Assembly (NCBI GenBank): GCA_021778975.1
Contig: JAJYBO010000071.1
Coordinates: 1-11,566, forward strand
Length of the DNA: 11,566 nucleotides
Source: Deltaproteobacteria bacterium
GTDB lineage: Bacteria > Desulfobacterota > Desulfobacteria > Desulfobacterales > Desulfatirhabdiaceae
Direction of reading: 5' to 3'
The notes below the pieces were generated by a model that did not search any database, had not been told where the DNA came from, and saw only the letters and a program-made list of their open reading frames with translations. Below, piece after piece: positions 1-6,251 of the stretch. The first letter of the stretch is position 1. Every line of letters starts with the position of its first letter. The position numbers were made by a program, and so were the translations under genes.

Positions 1-525
1 CAGGGCGCGCACGCCATCAATCAGACCATCGTCAATATGTTTGCGCTGCTTCACGACCAGGACCGATTGCATTTTATTCATCAGACCGGCGATGCGGATT
101 TCCCGATGGTTCGAGAAGCATACCGGCGCCATGACATTTCCGGCGTGGCGCAGCCGTTTTTCGAGAACATGGCGGAATGCTACCGCGCCGCGGATTTACT
201 GATCTGCCGTTCCGGCGCCACGACCATCGCTGAAATTACGGCAGCCGGAAAACCGGCGATACTGATTCCATTCCCATACGCCGCCGATAACCATCAGGCG
301 TTGAACGCCGGAGAGCTGGCGCAGGCAAGCGCCGCGGAGATAATTCTGGAAGCGGACCTGACCCCTCAGGTGCTGGTGGAAAGAATCCGGCGCCTGGCGG
401 CACAGCCGGCGGTGCTGCGCCAGATGGCGGAAAACGCCCGCTGCCTGGGAAAGCCTTTGGCCGCGAAACATATTGTTGAAGACTGTTATACATTTGTTCA
501 TCCCAACATCCATTCGAGAAACTGA
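1..525 (+). CDS. murG: MurG, UDP-GlcNAc:lipid I N-acetylglucosaminyltransferase (3' part, 174 residues)
   Basis: MurG transfers GlcNAc from UDP-GlcNAc to lipid I, giving lipid II at the cytoplasmic face of the inner membrane. The window opens inside the gene: the reading frame is open from base 1 and begins with QGAHAIN, the end of the GGSQGA motif that starts the C-terminal Rossmann domain. Roughly half the protein is therefore missing upstream. Visible family motifs are FFENMAECYRAADLLICRSGA (the donor-binding stretch, CRSGA at bases 205-219) and GKPAILIPFP followed by DNHQ-NA, which in known MurG structures contacts the uracil and phosphates of the donor. The tail ends at TGA 523-525, nine bases before murC, as expected for one dcw operon. 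Nothing suggests a broken gene; the truncation is only the window edge. Confidence 0.96.
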   Translation, partial: QGAHAINQTIVNMFALLHDQDRLHFIHQTGDADFPMVREAYRRHDISGVAQPFFENMAECYRAADLLICRSGATTIAEITAAGKPAILIPFPYAADNHQALNAGELAQASAAEIILEADLTPQVLVERIRRLAAQPAVLRQMAENARCLGKPLAAKHIVEDCYTFVHPNIHSRN

Positions 526-534
526 CATACCATT

Positions 535-1932
535 ATGTATCAGAAAACATACCATATTCATTTTGTAGGCATCGGCGGTATCGGAATGAGCGGCATTGCC
601 GAACTGCTGTTGAACCTGGGGTATCAGGTATCCGGTTCCGATGACATATCTTCCGATATTACCGAAAATCTCAAGAAACTGGGCGGCGTCATTTATAAAG
701 GTCATGCCGCCGCTCAGGTTCAGAGCGCGGATGTCGTCGTCATATCATCGGCCATCAGCGCTGAAAACCCGGAAGTTGTCGCCGCCCGAAAAGCCTCTAT
801 CCCGGTAATTCCGCGTGCGGAAATGCTGGCCGAGTTGATGCGCCTCAAATACAGCGTGGCGGTTGCGGGTGCTCACGGAAAAACCACCACCACATCCATT
901 GTCGCTTCGGTGCTGGATAAGGGGGGACTGGATCCGACGGTGGTGATCGGCGGCAGACTCAAAAGCATCGGCACCAACGCCGTTCTTGGAAAGGGCGATT
1001 TCATTGTCGCCGAAGCGGATGAGAGCGACGGCTCATTTCTGAAATATTCGCCGGCGATCGCCGTCATTACCAATATTGACCGGGAGCATCTGGATTTTTA
1101 CAGGGATATGGACCATATCAAGTCGGTCTTCCTGAACTTCATTGACCGGATTCCGTTTTACGGGCTGGCGGTGCTGTGTCTGGACAATGAACCCGTTCAG
1201 GACCTGATTCCGGACATTCAAAAACGGTTCACTACATACGGGATGAGTCCCCAGTCAGATTACAGGGCCGACAATGTGGTGTTTCAGGGCATGAAAACCC
1301 GTTTTACCTTAGATTACCGGGGAAACCGGTTGGGCGATATTCTGCTGAATCTTCCGGGTATCCACAATGTCTATAATGCTTCCGCCAGCGTGGCGGTTGG
1401 GCTTGAACTGGGAATTCCCTTTGAAAAAATTCAAAACGCTCTCGAAACCCTGCAGGGCGTTCAGCGCCGGTTGGAAATCAAGGGAGACGCCGGCGGCGTT
1501 ACGGTGGTGGATGATTACGGACATCATCCCACCGAAATTCGCAGCACCCTTGAAGCGCTCCGGGTATGCTGGCCGGAGCGGCGCAAGGTGGTTGTGTTTC
1601 AGCCACACCGGTACAGCCGGACACGGGCGCTTTTCGATGATTTTACCCGGGCCTTTTATCAAAGTGATGTGCTGGCCGTGCTGCCGATATATCCCGCCGG
1701 AGAAAAACCGATTGAAGGGGTGAGCGCGCTGGAGCTGAGCGAACGCATTCGCGTCCGCGGCCATAGAAATGTGATATACATAGAAAACCGGTTGACCGCG
1801 GCGGAACACCTGTGCGGCATCCTGAAATCCGGCGATATCCTGTTGACCCTGGGCGCCGGCGATGTCTGGAAAGTGGGCGACGCCGTCTTGAAACAATTAC
1901 GCGCGTCAACTGTACAGAACGGAACCGCATGA
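535..1932 (+). CDS. murC: MurC, UDP-N-acetylmuramate--L-alanine ligase (465 aa)
   Basis: MurC is the cytoplasmic ATP-dependent ligase that adds L-Ala to UDP-MurNAc, the first amino acid of the stem peptide. The N-terminal UDP-binding domain shows GIGGIGMSGIA (residues 12-22). The central ATPase domain has the P-loop GAHGKTTTT (112-120), EADESDGS (160-167) and TNID-HLDFY (179-189). The C-terminal domain has DDYGHHPTE (326-334) and QPHRYSRT (356-363). All are typical of MurC rather than MurD, MurE or MurF, and the length is normal for the family. The ATG at 535 has no clear Shine-Dalgarno sequence, but it lies only 9 nt after the murG stop and places the Rossmann motif at the usual distance from the N-terminus. 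Translation is therefore probably coupled to murG. The stop overlaps the murB start. Confidence 0.98.
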   Translation: MYQKTYHIHFVGIGGIGMSGIAELLLNLGYQVSGSDDISSDITENLKKLGGVIYKGHAAAQVQSADVVVISSAISAENPEVVAARKASIPVIPRAEMLAELMRLKYSVAVAGAHGKTTTTSIVASVLDKGGLDPTVVIGGRLKSIGTNAVLGKGDFIVAEADESDGSFLKYSPAIAVITNIDREHLDFYRDMDHIKSVFLNFIDRIPFYGLAVLCLDNEPVQDLIPDIQKRFTTYGMSPQSDYRADNVVFQGMKTRFTLDYRGNRLGDILLNLPGIHNVYNASASVAVGLELGIPFEKIQNALETLQGVQRRLEIKGDAGGVTVVDDYGHHPTEIRSTLEALRVCWPERRKVVVFQPHRYSRTRALFDDFTRAFYQSDVLAVLPIYPAGEKPIEGVSALELSERIRVRGHRNVIYIENRLTAAEHLCGILKSGDILLTLGAGDVWKVGDAVLKQLRASTVQNGTA

Positions 1933-2885
1933 TGCAACTGACGTCCGCCGATTGCAACTGGCTTTCTCACCTTCCGGGTCATGACCTTCGATATGGAGAA
2001 CCCATGTCGCGCCATACCTCGTTCCGGGTGGGAGGGCCTGCGGACGCCTTTGTGACACCGGCAACCGTATCCGATCTATCGGTGCTGATGTCCGGCCTCA
2101 ATGTCAGAGGCATTCCCTGCCGAATTATAGGCGGAGGCACCAATCTGATCATTCGGGATGGCGGCATTCCAGGCGTCGTCGTCAGCCTGCGACAATGTTG
2201 CCGGGGCATTACAATTGCTGCATCCGATGGCGCTCGAACAATACTCGAAGCTATGGCCGGAGAAAATCTTCAAAAATTATGTGCAGTCGCCATACGGCGA
2301 AACCTCGGCGGGCTGAACTGCGCGCTGGGGATTCCCGGAACCGTCGGCGGCGCTATCCGGGTAAATGCGGGAACAGCTCTGGGATGGATTTCGGATATCC
2401 TGGAATCTATCGTCGTCATAGATGCAACCGGCAGGATGAATACGATCCCCAGGGCGGATTTGCGCGCCGCCTACAGAACCATGATATTGCCCGATCAGTG
2501 GGAAAAATCCGGAAGTTATGCAAGAAGCGTCATCGTATCCGGCCGCTTCGCCCTGAAATCCGAAGATGGAAAGGACATAAAATCCGAAGCCATAAAGATA
2601 TTACAACAGCGCCGGCGTCATCAACCGACGCCGCTTCCCAGCGCCGGCTGTATTTTCAAAAATCCGGCGACCGGTAAAACAGCCGGAGAACTGATTGATC
2701 TGGCGGGGCTGAAGGGATATAAAGTCGGCGGCGCCAAAGTGTCCACAAGACACGCCAATTTCATCGTCAATACCGGCGGCGCGACGGCTTCCGACATACT
2801 CGATGTCATGGCGCGCGTCCGGGAAAGCGTTTATAAAAAATTTCAGATATCCCTTGAACCGGAAGTGCTTATCGAGGGTGAATAA
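1929..2885 (+). CDS. murB: MurB, UDP-N-acetylenolpyruvoylglucosamine reductase (318 aa)
   Basis: MurB is an FAD enzyme that reduces enolpyruvyl-UDP-GlcNAc with NADPH to UDP-MurNAc, supplying the substrate of MurC. FAD-binding motifs are visible: SFRVGGPA (31-38), GGGTNLIIRDGG (68-79) and GIPGTVGGAIRVNAG (134-148). The catalytic set appears as Tyr182-Arg183, PSAGCIFKNP (237-246) and PEV with Glu312. The usual Ser of GSxFKNP is Cys241 here, a substitution I recall from other MurB proteins. The length fits the shorter class II MurB. The frame is open further upstream (an in-frame ATG lies at 1812), but that stretch overlaps murC and carries no MurB-like sequence. The real start is the ATGATG at 1929/1932; 1929 gives an ATGA overlap with the murC stop, while GGAA at 1921-1924 is spaced slightly better for 1932. 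No ddl gene follows. Confidence 0.96.
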   Translation: MMQLTSADCNWLSHLPGHDLRYGEPMSRHTSFRVGGPADAFVTPATVSDLSVLMSGLNVRGIPCRIIGGGTNLIIRDGGIPGVVVSLRQCCRGITIAASDGARTILEAMAGENLQKLCAVAIRRNLGGLNCALGIPGTVGGAIRVNAGTALGWISDILESIVVIDATGRMNTIPRADLRAAYRTMILPDQWEKSGSYARSVIVSGRFALKSEDGKDIKSEAIKILQQRRRHQPTPLPSAGCIFKNPATGKTAGELIDLAGLKGYKVGGAKVSTRHANFIVNTGGATASDILDVMARVRESVYKKFQISLEPEVLIEGE

Positions 2886-2887
2886 AT

Positions 2888-3748
2888 ATGGGCAGAACGA
2901 TCTACAGAAGAGATTCCACCATCCGTAAAATGAAAAAAGACCAGTTCCGGCGTTCATGCAAGAATCTGTTCATGGGCATGCTGGCAGTAGCGTTAATGAG
3001 TTTGTTTTTCATTTTATGTCATGATATTATCGTTCAAAGTCTGTATTTCAAGGCAACAACGCTGGAAGTATCCGGCAATGTCCGATTGTCTGTAAACGAT
3101 GTCCTTAAAACCGCGCACATTAAACCCGACGAAAACGTCCTGATGATCAATATTCCGCTGGCCACCAAATATCTGTTGTCCAACCCCTGGATATCATCCG
3201 CCGAAATTCGCAGAGAGCTTCCCGGAAGCATCTATATCTCCATCAAAGAGCATCGGGCGCTGGCTATTCTGGATATAGGAAAAAAATTCCTGATGGATAC
3301 GGATGGTAATATCTTTAAAGAGGTTTCAGATTCGGATCCAACCAATTTGCCGATAGTGGAAGGCATTGATTATTCCGATTTACCGGCAGGAGATGTAGGA
3401 AGAAGCAGTAGTTTCAACGCGGTGCTATCACTGCTGAACATCGGAAAAAACGACACCGCTGTTTTGCCGAATCGCCGGATTCGGCGGATTAAGGTGGACA
3501 GAGAGTCCGGCATCACCATCTATACAACGCAACCGATTGAAAACGTCACCGTAAACGCCATTTTCATCGGTTATGAGGATTATCCGGAGAAATTCGTGAG
3601 GCTGAAAAAAATCATCACCTATTTTAAAACCAGCAGACAAAACCAGGGAATAGACTGGATTGATCTGCACCAAATGAACCGTGTGGTCGTTACCCCACTG
3701 ATGGCGTCATCGCCCTCGCCGGGTTCAAGCGATCATAAGGAGATTTGA
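2888..3748 (+). CDS. ftsQ: FtsQ, divisome membrane protein with POTRA domain (286 aa)
   Basis: FtsQ is a bitopic inner-membrane protein that, in well-studied bacteria, links early divisome proteins to the FtsBL/FtsWI septal synthase. Sequence layout: a basic cytoplasmic N-terminus (residues 1-25, rich in Arg and Lys), one hydrophobic helix (about 26-48), then a POTRA domain (about 56-126). The POTRA carries the family pattern LEVSGNVRLSVNDV, LLSNPWISSAEIRRELPGS and ISIKEHRALA. A beta-rich FtsQ/DivIB domain follows and ends in IDWIDLHQMNRVVVTP (255-270), matching the IDLRY-NR-V signature. The ATG at 2888 is supported by GAGGGTG at 2874-2880, seven bases upstream and inside the end of murB. Met15 is a weaker alternative. 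Only 2 nt separate it from murB and 1 nt from ftsA. Assignment rests on topology plus position, since this family is poorly conserved. Confidence 0.93.
   Translation: MGRTIYRRDSTIRKMKKDQFRRSCKNLFMGMLAVALMSLFFILCHDIIVQSLYFKATTLEVSGNVRLSVNDVLKTAHIKPDENVLMINIPLATKYLLSNPWISSAEIRRELPGSIYISIKEHRALAILDIGKKFLMDTDGNIFKEVSDSDPTNLPIVEGIDYSDLPAGDVGRSSSFNAVLSLLNIGKNDTAVLPNRRIRRIKVDRESGITIYTTQPIENVTVNAIFIGYEDYPEKFVRLKKIITYFKTSRQNQGIDWIDLHQMNRVVVTPLMASSPSPGSSDHKEI
3736..3742 (+). promoter_or_regulatory. Ribosome binding site of ftsA
   Basis: TAAGGAG lies seven bases before the ftsA ATG at 3750 and inside the last codons of ftsQ. The near-consensus sequence and spacing fix the ftsA start and suggest efficient independent initiation despite the 1-nt gap to ftsQ. 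Confidence 0.85.
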
Positions 3749-3749
3749 T

Positions 3750-4976
3750 ATGCCCAGACAACAAGATATCGTCGTAGGCCTCGATATCGGAACAACCAAA
3801 ATATGCGCCGTTGTCGGAGAAGTGTCCGGAAGCGACATCAATATTATCGGTATCGGCGTCCATCCATCCATCGGTCTCAAAAAGGGCGTTGTTGTCAATA
3901 TCGAAGCGACTGTAGATTCCATCAAAAAAGCGGTCGAAGAAGCTGAACTCATGGCGGGCTGCGAAATATCCTCGGTATATGCAGGCATTGCCGGGGGACA
4001 TATTGCCGGGTTCAACAGTCGGGGCATTATCGCCATCAAAGGACCGGAGGTTACACCGGGTGATGTAGAACGGGTAATTGACGCGGCCAGGGCCGTGGCG
4101 ATTCCCATGGATCGTGAAGTTATCCATGTACTGCCTCAGGAATTCATTGTGGACGATCAGACGGGAATTCAAAATCCGGTGGGCATGGCAGGGGTTCGTC
4201 TTGAAACCAAAATCCATATCGTTACCGGCGCGGTGACATCCGCCCACAACATCATCAAATGCGCCAATCGGTCCGGGCTGGACGTCTGCAACATCGTTCT
4301 GGAATCTCTGGCCTCGGGTGAAGCGGTGCTGTCCGACGAGGAAAAAGAGTTGGGCGCCGCTCTGCTGGATATCGGCGGCGGAACAACGGATATGGCCATT
4401 TTTTCAGGAAAGAACATCCGCCATACCTTCGTATTGGCCCTGGGAGGTAACAATTTGACGAACGATATCGCCGTAGGACTTCGGGCGCCGATCGGCGAGG
4501 CGGAAATCATCAAGAAAAAGTTTGGCGCCTGCATGGCAGGCAGTATCAGCCCCGAAGAAATCGTGGATGTCCCCGGTATGGGAGGGCGTAAATCCCGGAG
4601 TCTTCCACGGCAGGTGCTTGCCGAAATTCTGGAACCCCGCATGGAGGAAATTTTTACACTGATTCGTCGCGAGATATACAGGGCCGGCATGGAAAACGCC
4701 ATGACATCCGGAATTGTCATCACTGGCGGCTCTTCGATGCTGGAAGGCGCGGTCGAAATTGCGGAATCGGTATTCAGTCTGCCGACACGAATTGGGAAGC
4801 CGATTGGTATCAGCGGGCTGATAGATGTTGTCAACAATCCCATGTACGCGACCGGTGTGGGATTGGTGCTGCACGGCGCCAAACATCAACATATCAAAAA
4901 ATTCCGGATTCAGGATAAAAACATATTCAATCGTATTATCAATCAGATGAAAAAATGGTTCAAGGATGTGATCTGA
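3750..4976 (+). CDS. ftsA: FtsA, actin-like membrane anchor of the Z ring (408 aa)
   Basis: FtsA is an actin-family ATPase that binds the FtsZ C-terminal tail and tethers FtsZ filaments to the inner membrane. The phosphate-1 motif VGLDIGTTKICAVVG starts at residue 9. The FtsA-specific 1C/SHS2 segment follows (about 80-165, including HVLPQEFIVDDQ-GI-NPVGM). The phosphate-2 motif is DIGGGTTD (207-214) and the adenosine motif is ITGGSSMLEG (324-333). The last residues, NQMKKWFKDVI, form a basic amphipathic helix that fits the conserved membrane-targeting sequence. Length is normal. The ATG is set by TAAGGAG at 3736-3742. The gene sits 1 nt after ftsQ and 81 nt before ftsZ. A perfect 13-nt palindrome covers its stop codon. 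Confidence 0.97.
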   Translation: MPRQQDIVVGLDIGTTKICAVVGEVSGSDINIIGIGVHPSIGLKKGVVVNIEATVDSIKKAVEEAELMAGCEISSVYAGIAGGHIAGFNSRGIIAIKGPEVTPGDVERVIDAARAVAIPMDREVIHVLPQEFIVDDQTGIQNPVGMAGVRLETKIHIVTGAVTSAHNIIKCANRSGLDVCNIVLESLASGEAVLSDEEKELGAALLDIGGGTTDMAIFSGKNIRHTFVLALGGNNLTNDIAVGLRAPIGEAEIIKKKFGACMAGSISPEEIVDVPGMGGRKSRSLPRQVLAEILEPRMEEIFTLIRREIYRAGMENAMTSGIVITGGSSMLEGAVEIAESVFSLPTRIGKPIGISGLIDVVNNPMYATGVGLVLHGAKHQHIKKFRIQDKNIFNRIINQMKKWFKDVI

Positions 4977-4982
4977 CAGATC
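4970..4982. repeat. 13-nt palindrome over the ftsA stop codon
   Basis: GATCTG, one A, CAGATC: a perfect 6-bp inverted repeat centred on base 4976, containing the TGA stop of ftsA at 4974-4976. It could be a small hairpin or a protein-binding site. It has no following T-run, so it is not a classical terminator. Function is unknown. Confidence 0.6.
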
Positions 4983-4985
4983 CAC

Positions 4986-5027
4986 ACCCCAAATATGAAA
5001 AAAGGGGTCAGGGCAGTGAATTTTCAT
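4986..5027 (+). repeat. Overlapping inverted repeats in the ftsA-ftsZ gap
   Basis: Two inverted repeats interlock here. ACCCC (4986-4990) pairs with GGGGT (5004-5008) around a 13-nt loop. ATGAAAA (4995-5001) pairs with TTTTCAT (5021-5027) around a 19-nt loop. They cannot form together, because the left arm of the second lies in the loop of the first. The stretch from AAAAAAGGGGTCAGG onward also resembles, from memory, REP-like sequences linked to REP-associated transposases; this is not verified. No T-run follows, and ftsZ translation starts only about 30 nt later. A regulatory leader or a remnant repeat are both possible. Confidence 0.4.
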
Positions 5028-5046
5028 GTTCGCCATATCAAATCTT

Positions 5047-5053
5047 GGAGGTG
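5047..5053 (+). promoter_or_regulatory. Strong ribosome binding site of ftsZ
   Basis: GGAGGTG, an almost complete complement of the 16S anti-Shine-Dalgarno sequence, ends four bases before the ATG at 5058. It is the strongest ribosome binding site in the window, consistent with FtsZ being needed in far larger amounts than FtsQ or FtsA. Confidence 0.9.
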
Positions 5054-5057
5054 AAAG

Positions 5058-6248
5058 ATGTCGTTTACGTACGTTGAGACAGATAAACAGGCTGTCATTA
5101 AGGTGATAGGCGTCGGCGGCGCCGGCGGAAATGCAGTCAACAACATGATTGAATCCAACCTTCAGGGGGTCACATTCATTGTGGCCAATACGGATGTCCA
5201 GGCGCTGAACGCCTCCAAAGCCCAGGTCAAACTTCAGATTGGCGAAACATTGACCAAAGGTCTCGGCGCCGGCGCCAATTCGGAAAGAGGCAGAGATGCC
5301 GCCCTCGAAAACTCGGATGCCATCCGTGACGCGCTGGCAGGCAGCAACATGGTATTCATTACCGCCGGATTCGGCGGCGGCACCGGAACCGGAGCCGCGC
5401 CGGTCATCGCCAATATCTGCAAGGAAATGGAGATACTGACGGTGGCTGTGGTGACCAAACCATTCTCATTCGAGGGGAAAAAACGCACCCGGTGCGCGGA
5501 ATCCGGCATCGAGCTGCTCCGAGATACCGCCGATACGGTAATTACCATTCCCAATGACCGCTTGAGAGGTCTGGCATTAAAAAACGCCAAACTGATTGAC
5601 ATGTTCAAAAAAGCCGACGAGGTGCTTTTAAACTCCGTGAAAGGTATCACGGACCTAATTTTCATGCCCGGCTATGTCAACCTCGATTTTGCGGATGTCA
5701 GCAGCGTCATGTCCAAATCCGGTATGGCGCTGATGGGCATTGGCATCGCCAATGGTGAAAATCGGGCCATGGAAGCTGCTGAAAGAGCCATTCAGCATCC
5801 ACTTCTGGAAGATATGTCCATTTCCGGCGCGAAAGGGGTGTTGATGAATATCACCAGCACGCGAGACATCACCCTCGAAGAAATGACCGAAGCCTCGGAT
5901 CGTATTTACAAGGAAGTCGGCGATGAGGCCGAAATTTTCTGGGGTCAGATTTTCGATGACAGCCTCGGCGATGAAATGCGCGTGACGGTCATTGCGACCG
6001 GAATCGGTTCCAGCGTGGAAACCGCGCTTCTCAGAGGCAACCGAAAACTGGCGGTGCTGAGAGGTAAAATTCGCAATGCCAATCCACTGGATACAGATAA
6101 TATTGACTATGAAGAACCTGCCTATGCCCGGAAAACTGGCGGAACGGAAGGCAATGCCATCTCCCCGGTGGATGAAGGATTCAAAATTACGCCGATGGAC
6201 GAAGACGATCTGGATGTACCGACCTTTCTACGAAGAAAGGCCGATTAG
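5058..6248 (+). CDS. ftsZ: FtsZ, tubulin-like cell division GTPase (396 aa)
   Basis: FtsZ polymerises at midcell into the Z ring that organises the divisome. The N-terminal nucleotide-binding domain has IGVGGAGGNAVNNM (residues 17-30), the tubulin signature GGGTGTG (106-112) and a guanine-contact region ending in IPNDRL. The T7 synergy loop is NLDFAD (208-213), which supplies the catalytic aspartates to the neighbouring subunit's GTP. The globular core ends near residue 318. A linker of about 60 residues follows, then the conserved tail LDVPTFLRR (385-393) that binds FtsA and other partners. The segment before the T7 loop reads FMPGYVN where many FtsZ proteins have a form of VPGLIN, a mild variation. 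All key residues are present. The start is fixed by GGAGGTG. The next gene begins 3 nt after the TAG stop. Confidence 0.99.
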   Translation: MSFTYVETDKQAVIKVIGVGGAGGNAVNNMIESNLQGVTFIVANTDVQALNASKAQVKLQIGETLTKGLGAGANSERGRDAALENSDAIRDALAGSNMVFITAGFGGGTGTGAAPVIANICKEMEILTVAVVTKPFSFEGKKRTRCAESGIELLRDTADTVITIPNDRLRGLALKNAKLIDMFKKADEVLLNSVKGITDLIFMPGYVNLDFADVSSVMSKSGMALMGIGIANGENRAMEAAERAIQHPLLEDMSISGAKGVLMNITSTRDITLEEMTEASDRIYKEVGDEAEIFWGQIFDDSLGDEMRVTVIATGIGSSVETALLRGNRKLAVLRGKIRNANPLDTDNIDYEEPAYARKTGGTEGNAISPVDEGFKITPMDEDDLDVPTFLRRKAD

Positions 6249-6251
6249 CCA

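Noticed and set aside
1812..1928. N-terminal extension of MurB from an upstream ATG
   Set aside because: The extension lies wholly within murC in another frame, encodes an Arg-rich stretch unlike any MurB, and the ATGATG at 1929 has the classic overlap with the murC stop.
4169..4882. Long antisense open frame (237 codons) opposite ftsA
   Set aside because: It is fully opposite a clear, conserved gene; its sequence is rich in Ser, Pro and Arg with no domain, as expected for a codon-bias shadow. The same applies to antisense frames at 1309-1896, 3690-4247, 5234-5665 and 7079-7708.
4986..5008. Rho-independent terminator between ftsA and ftsZ
   Set aside because: The stem is only 5 bp with a 13-nt loop, and no T-run follows. 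Termination here would also cut off ftsZ.
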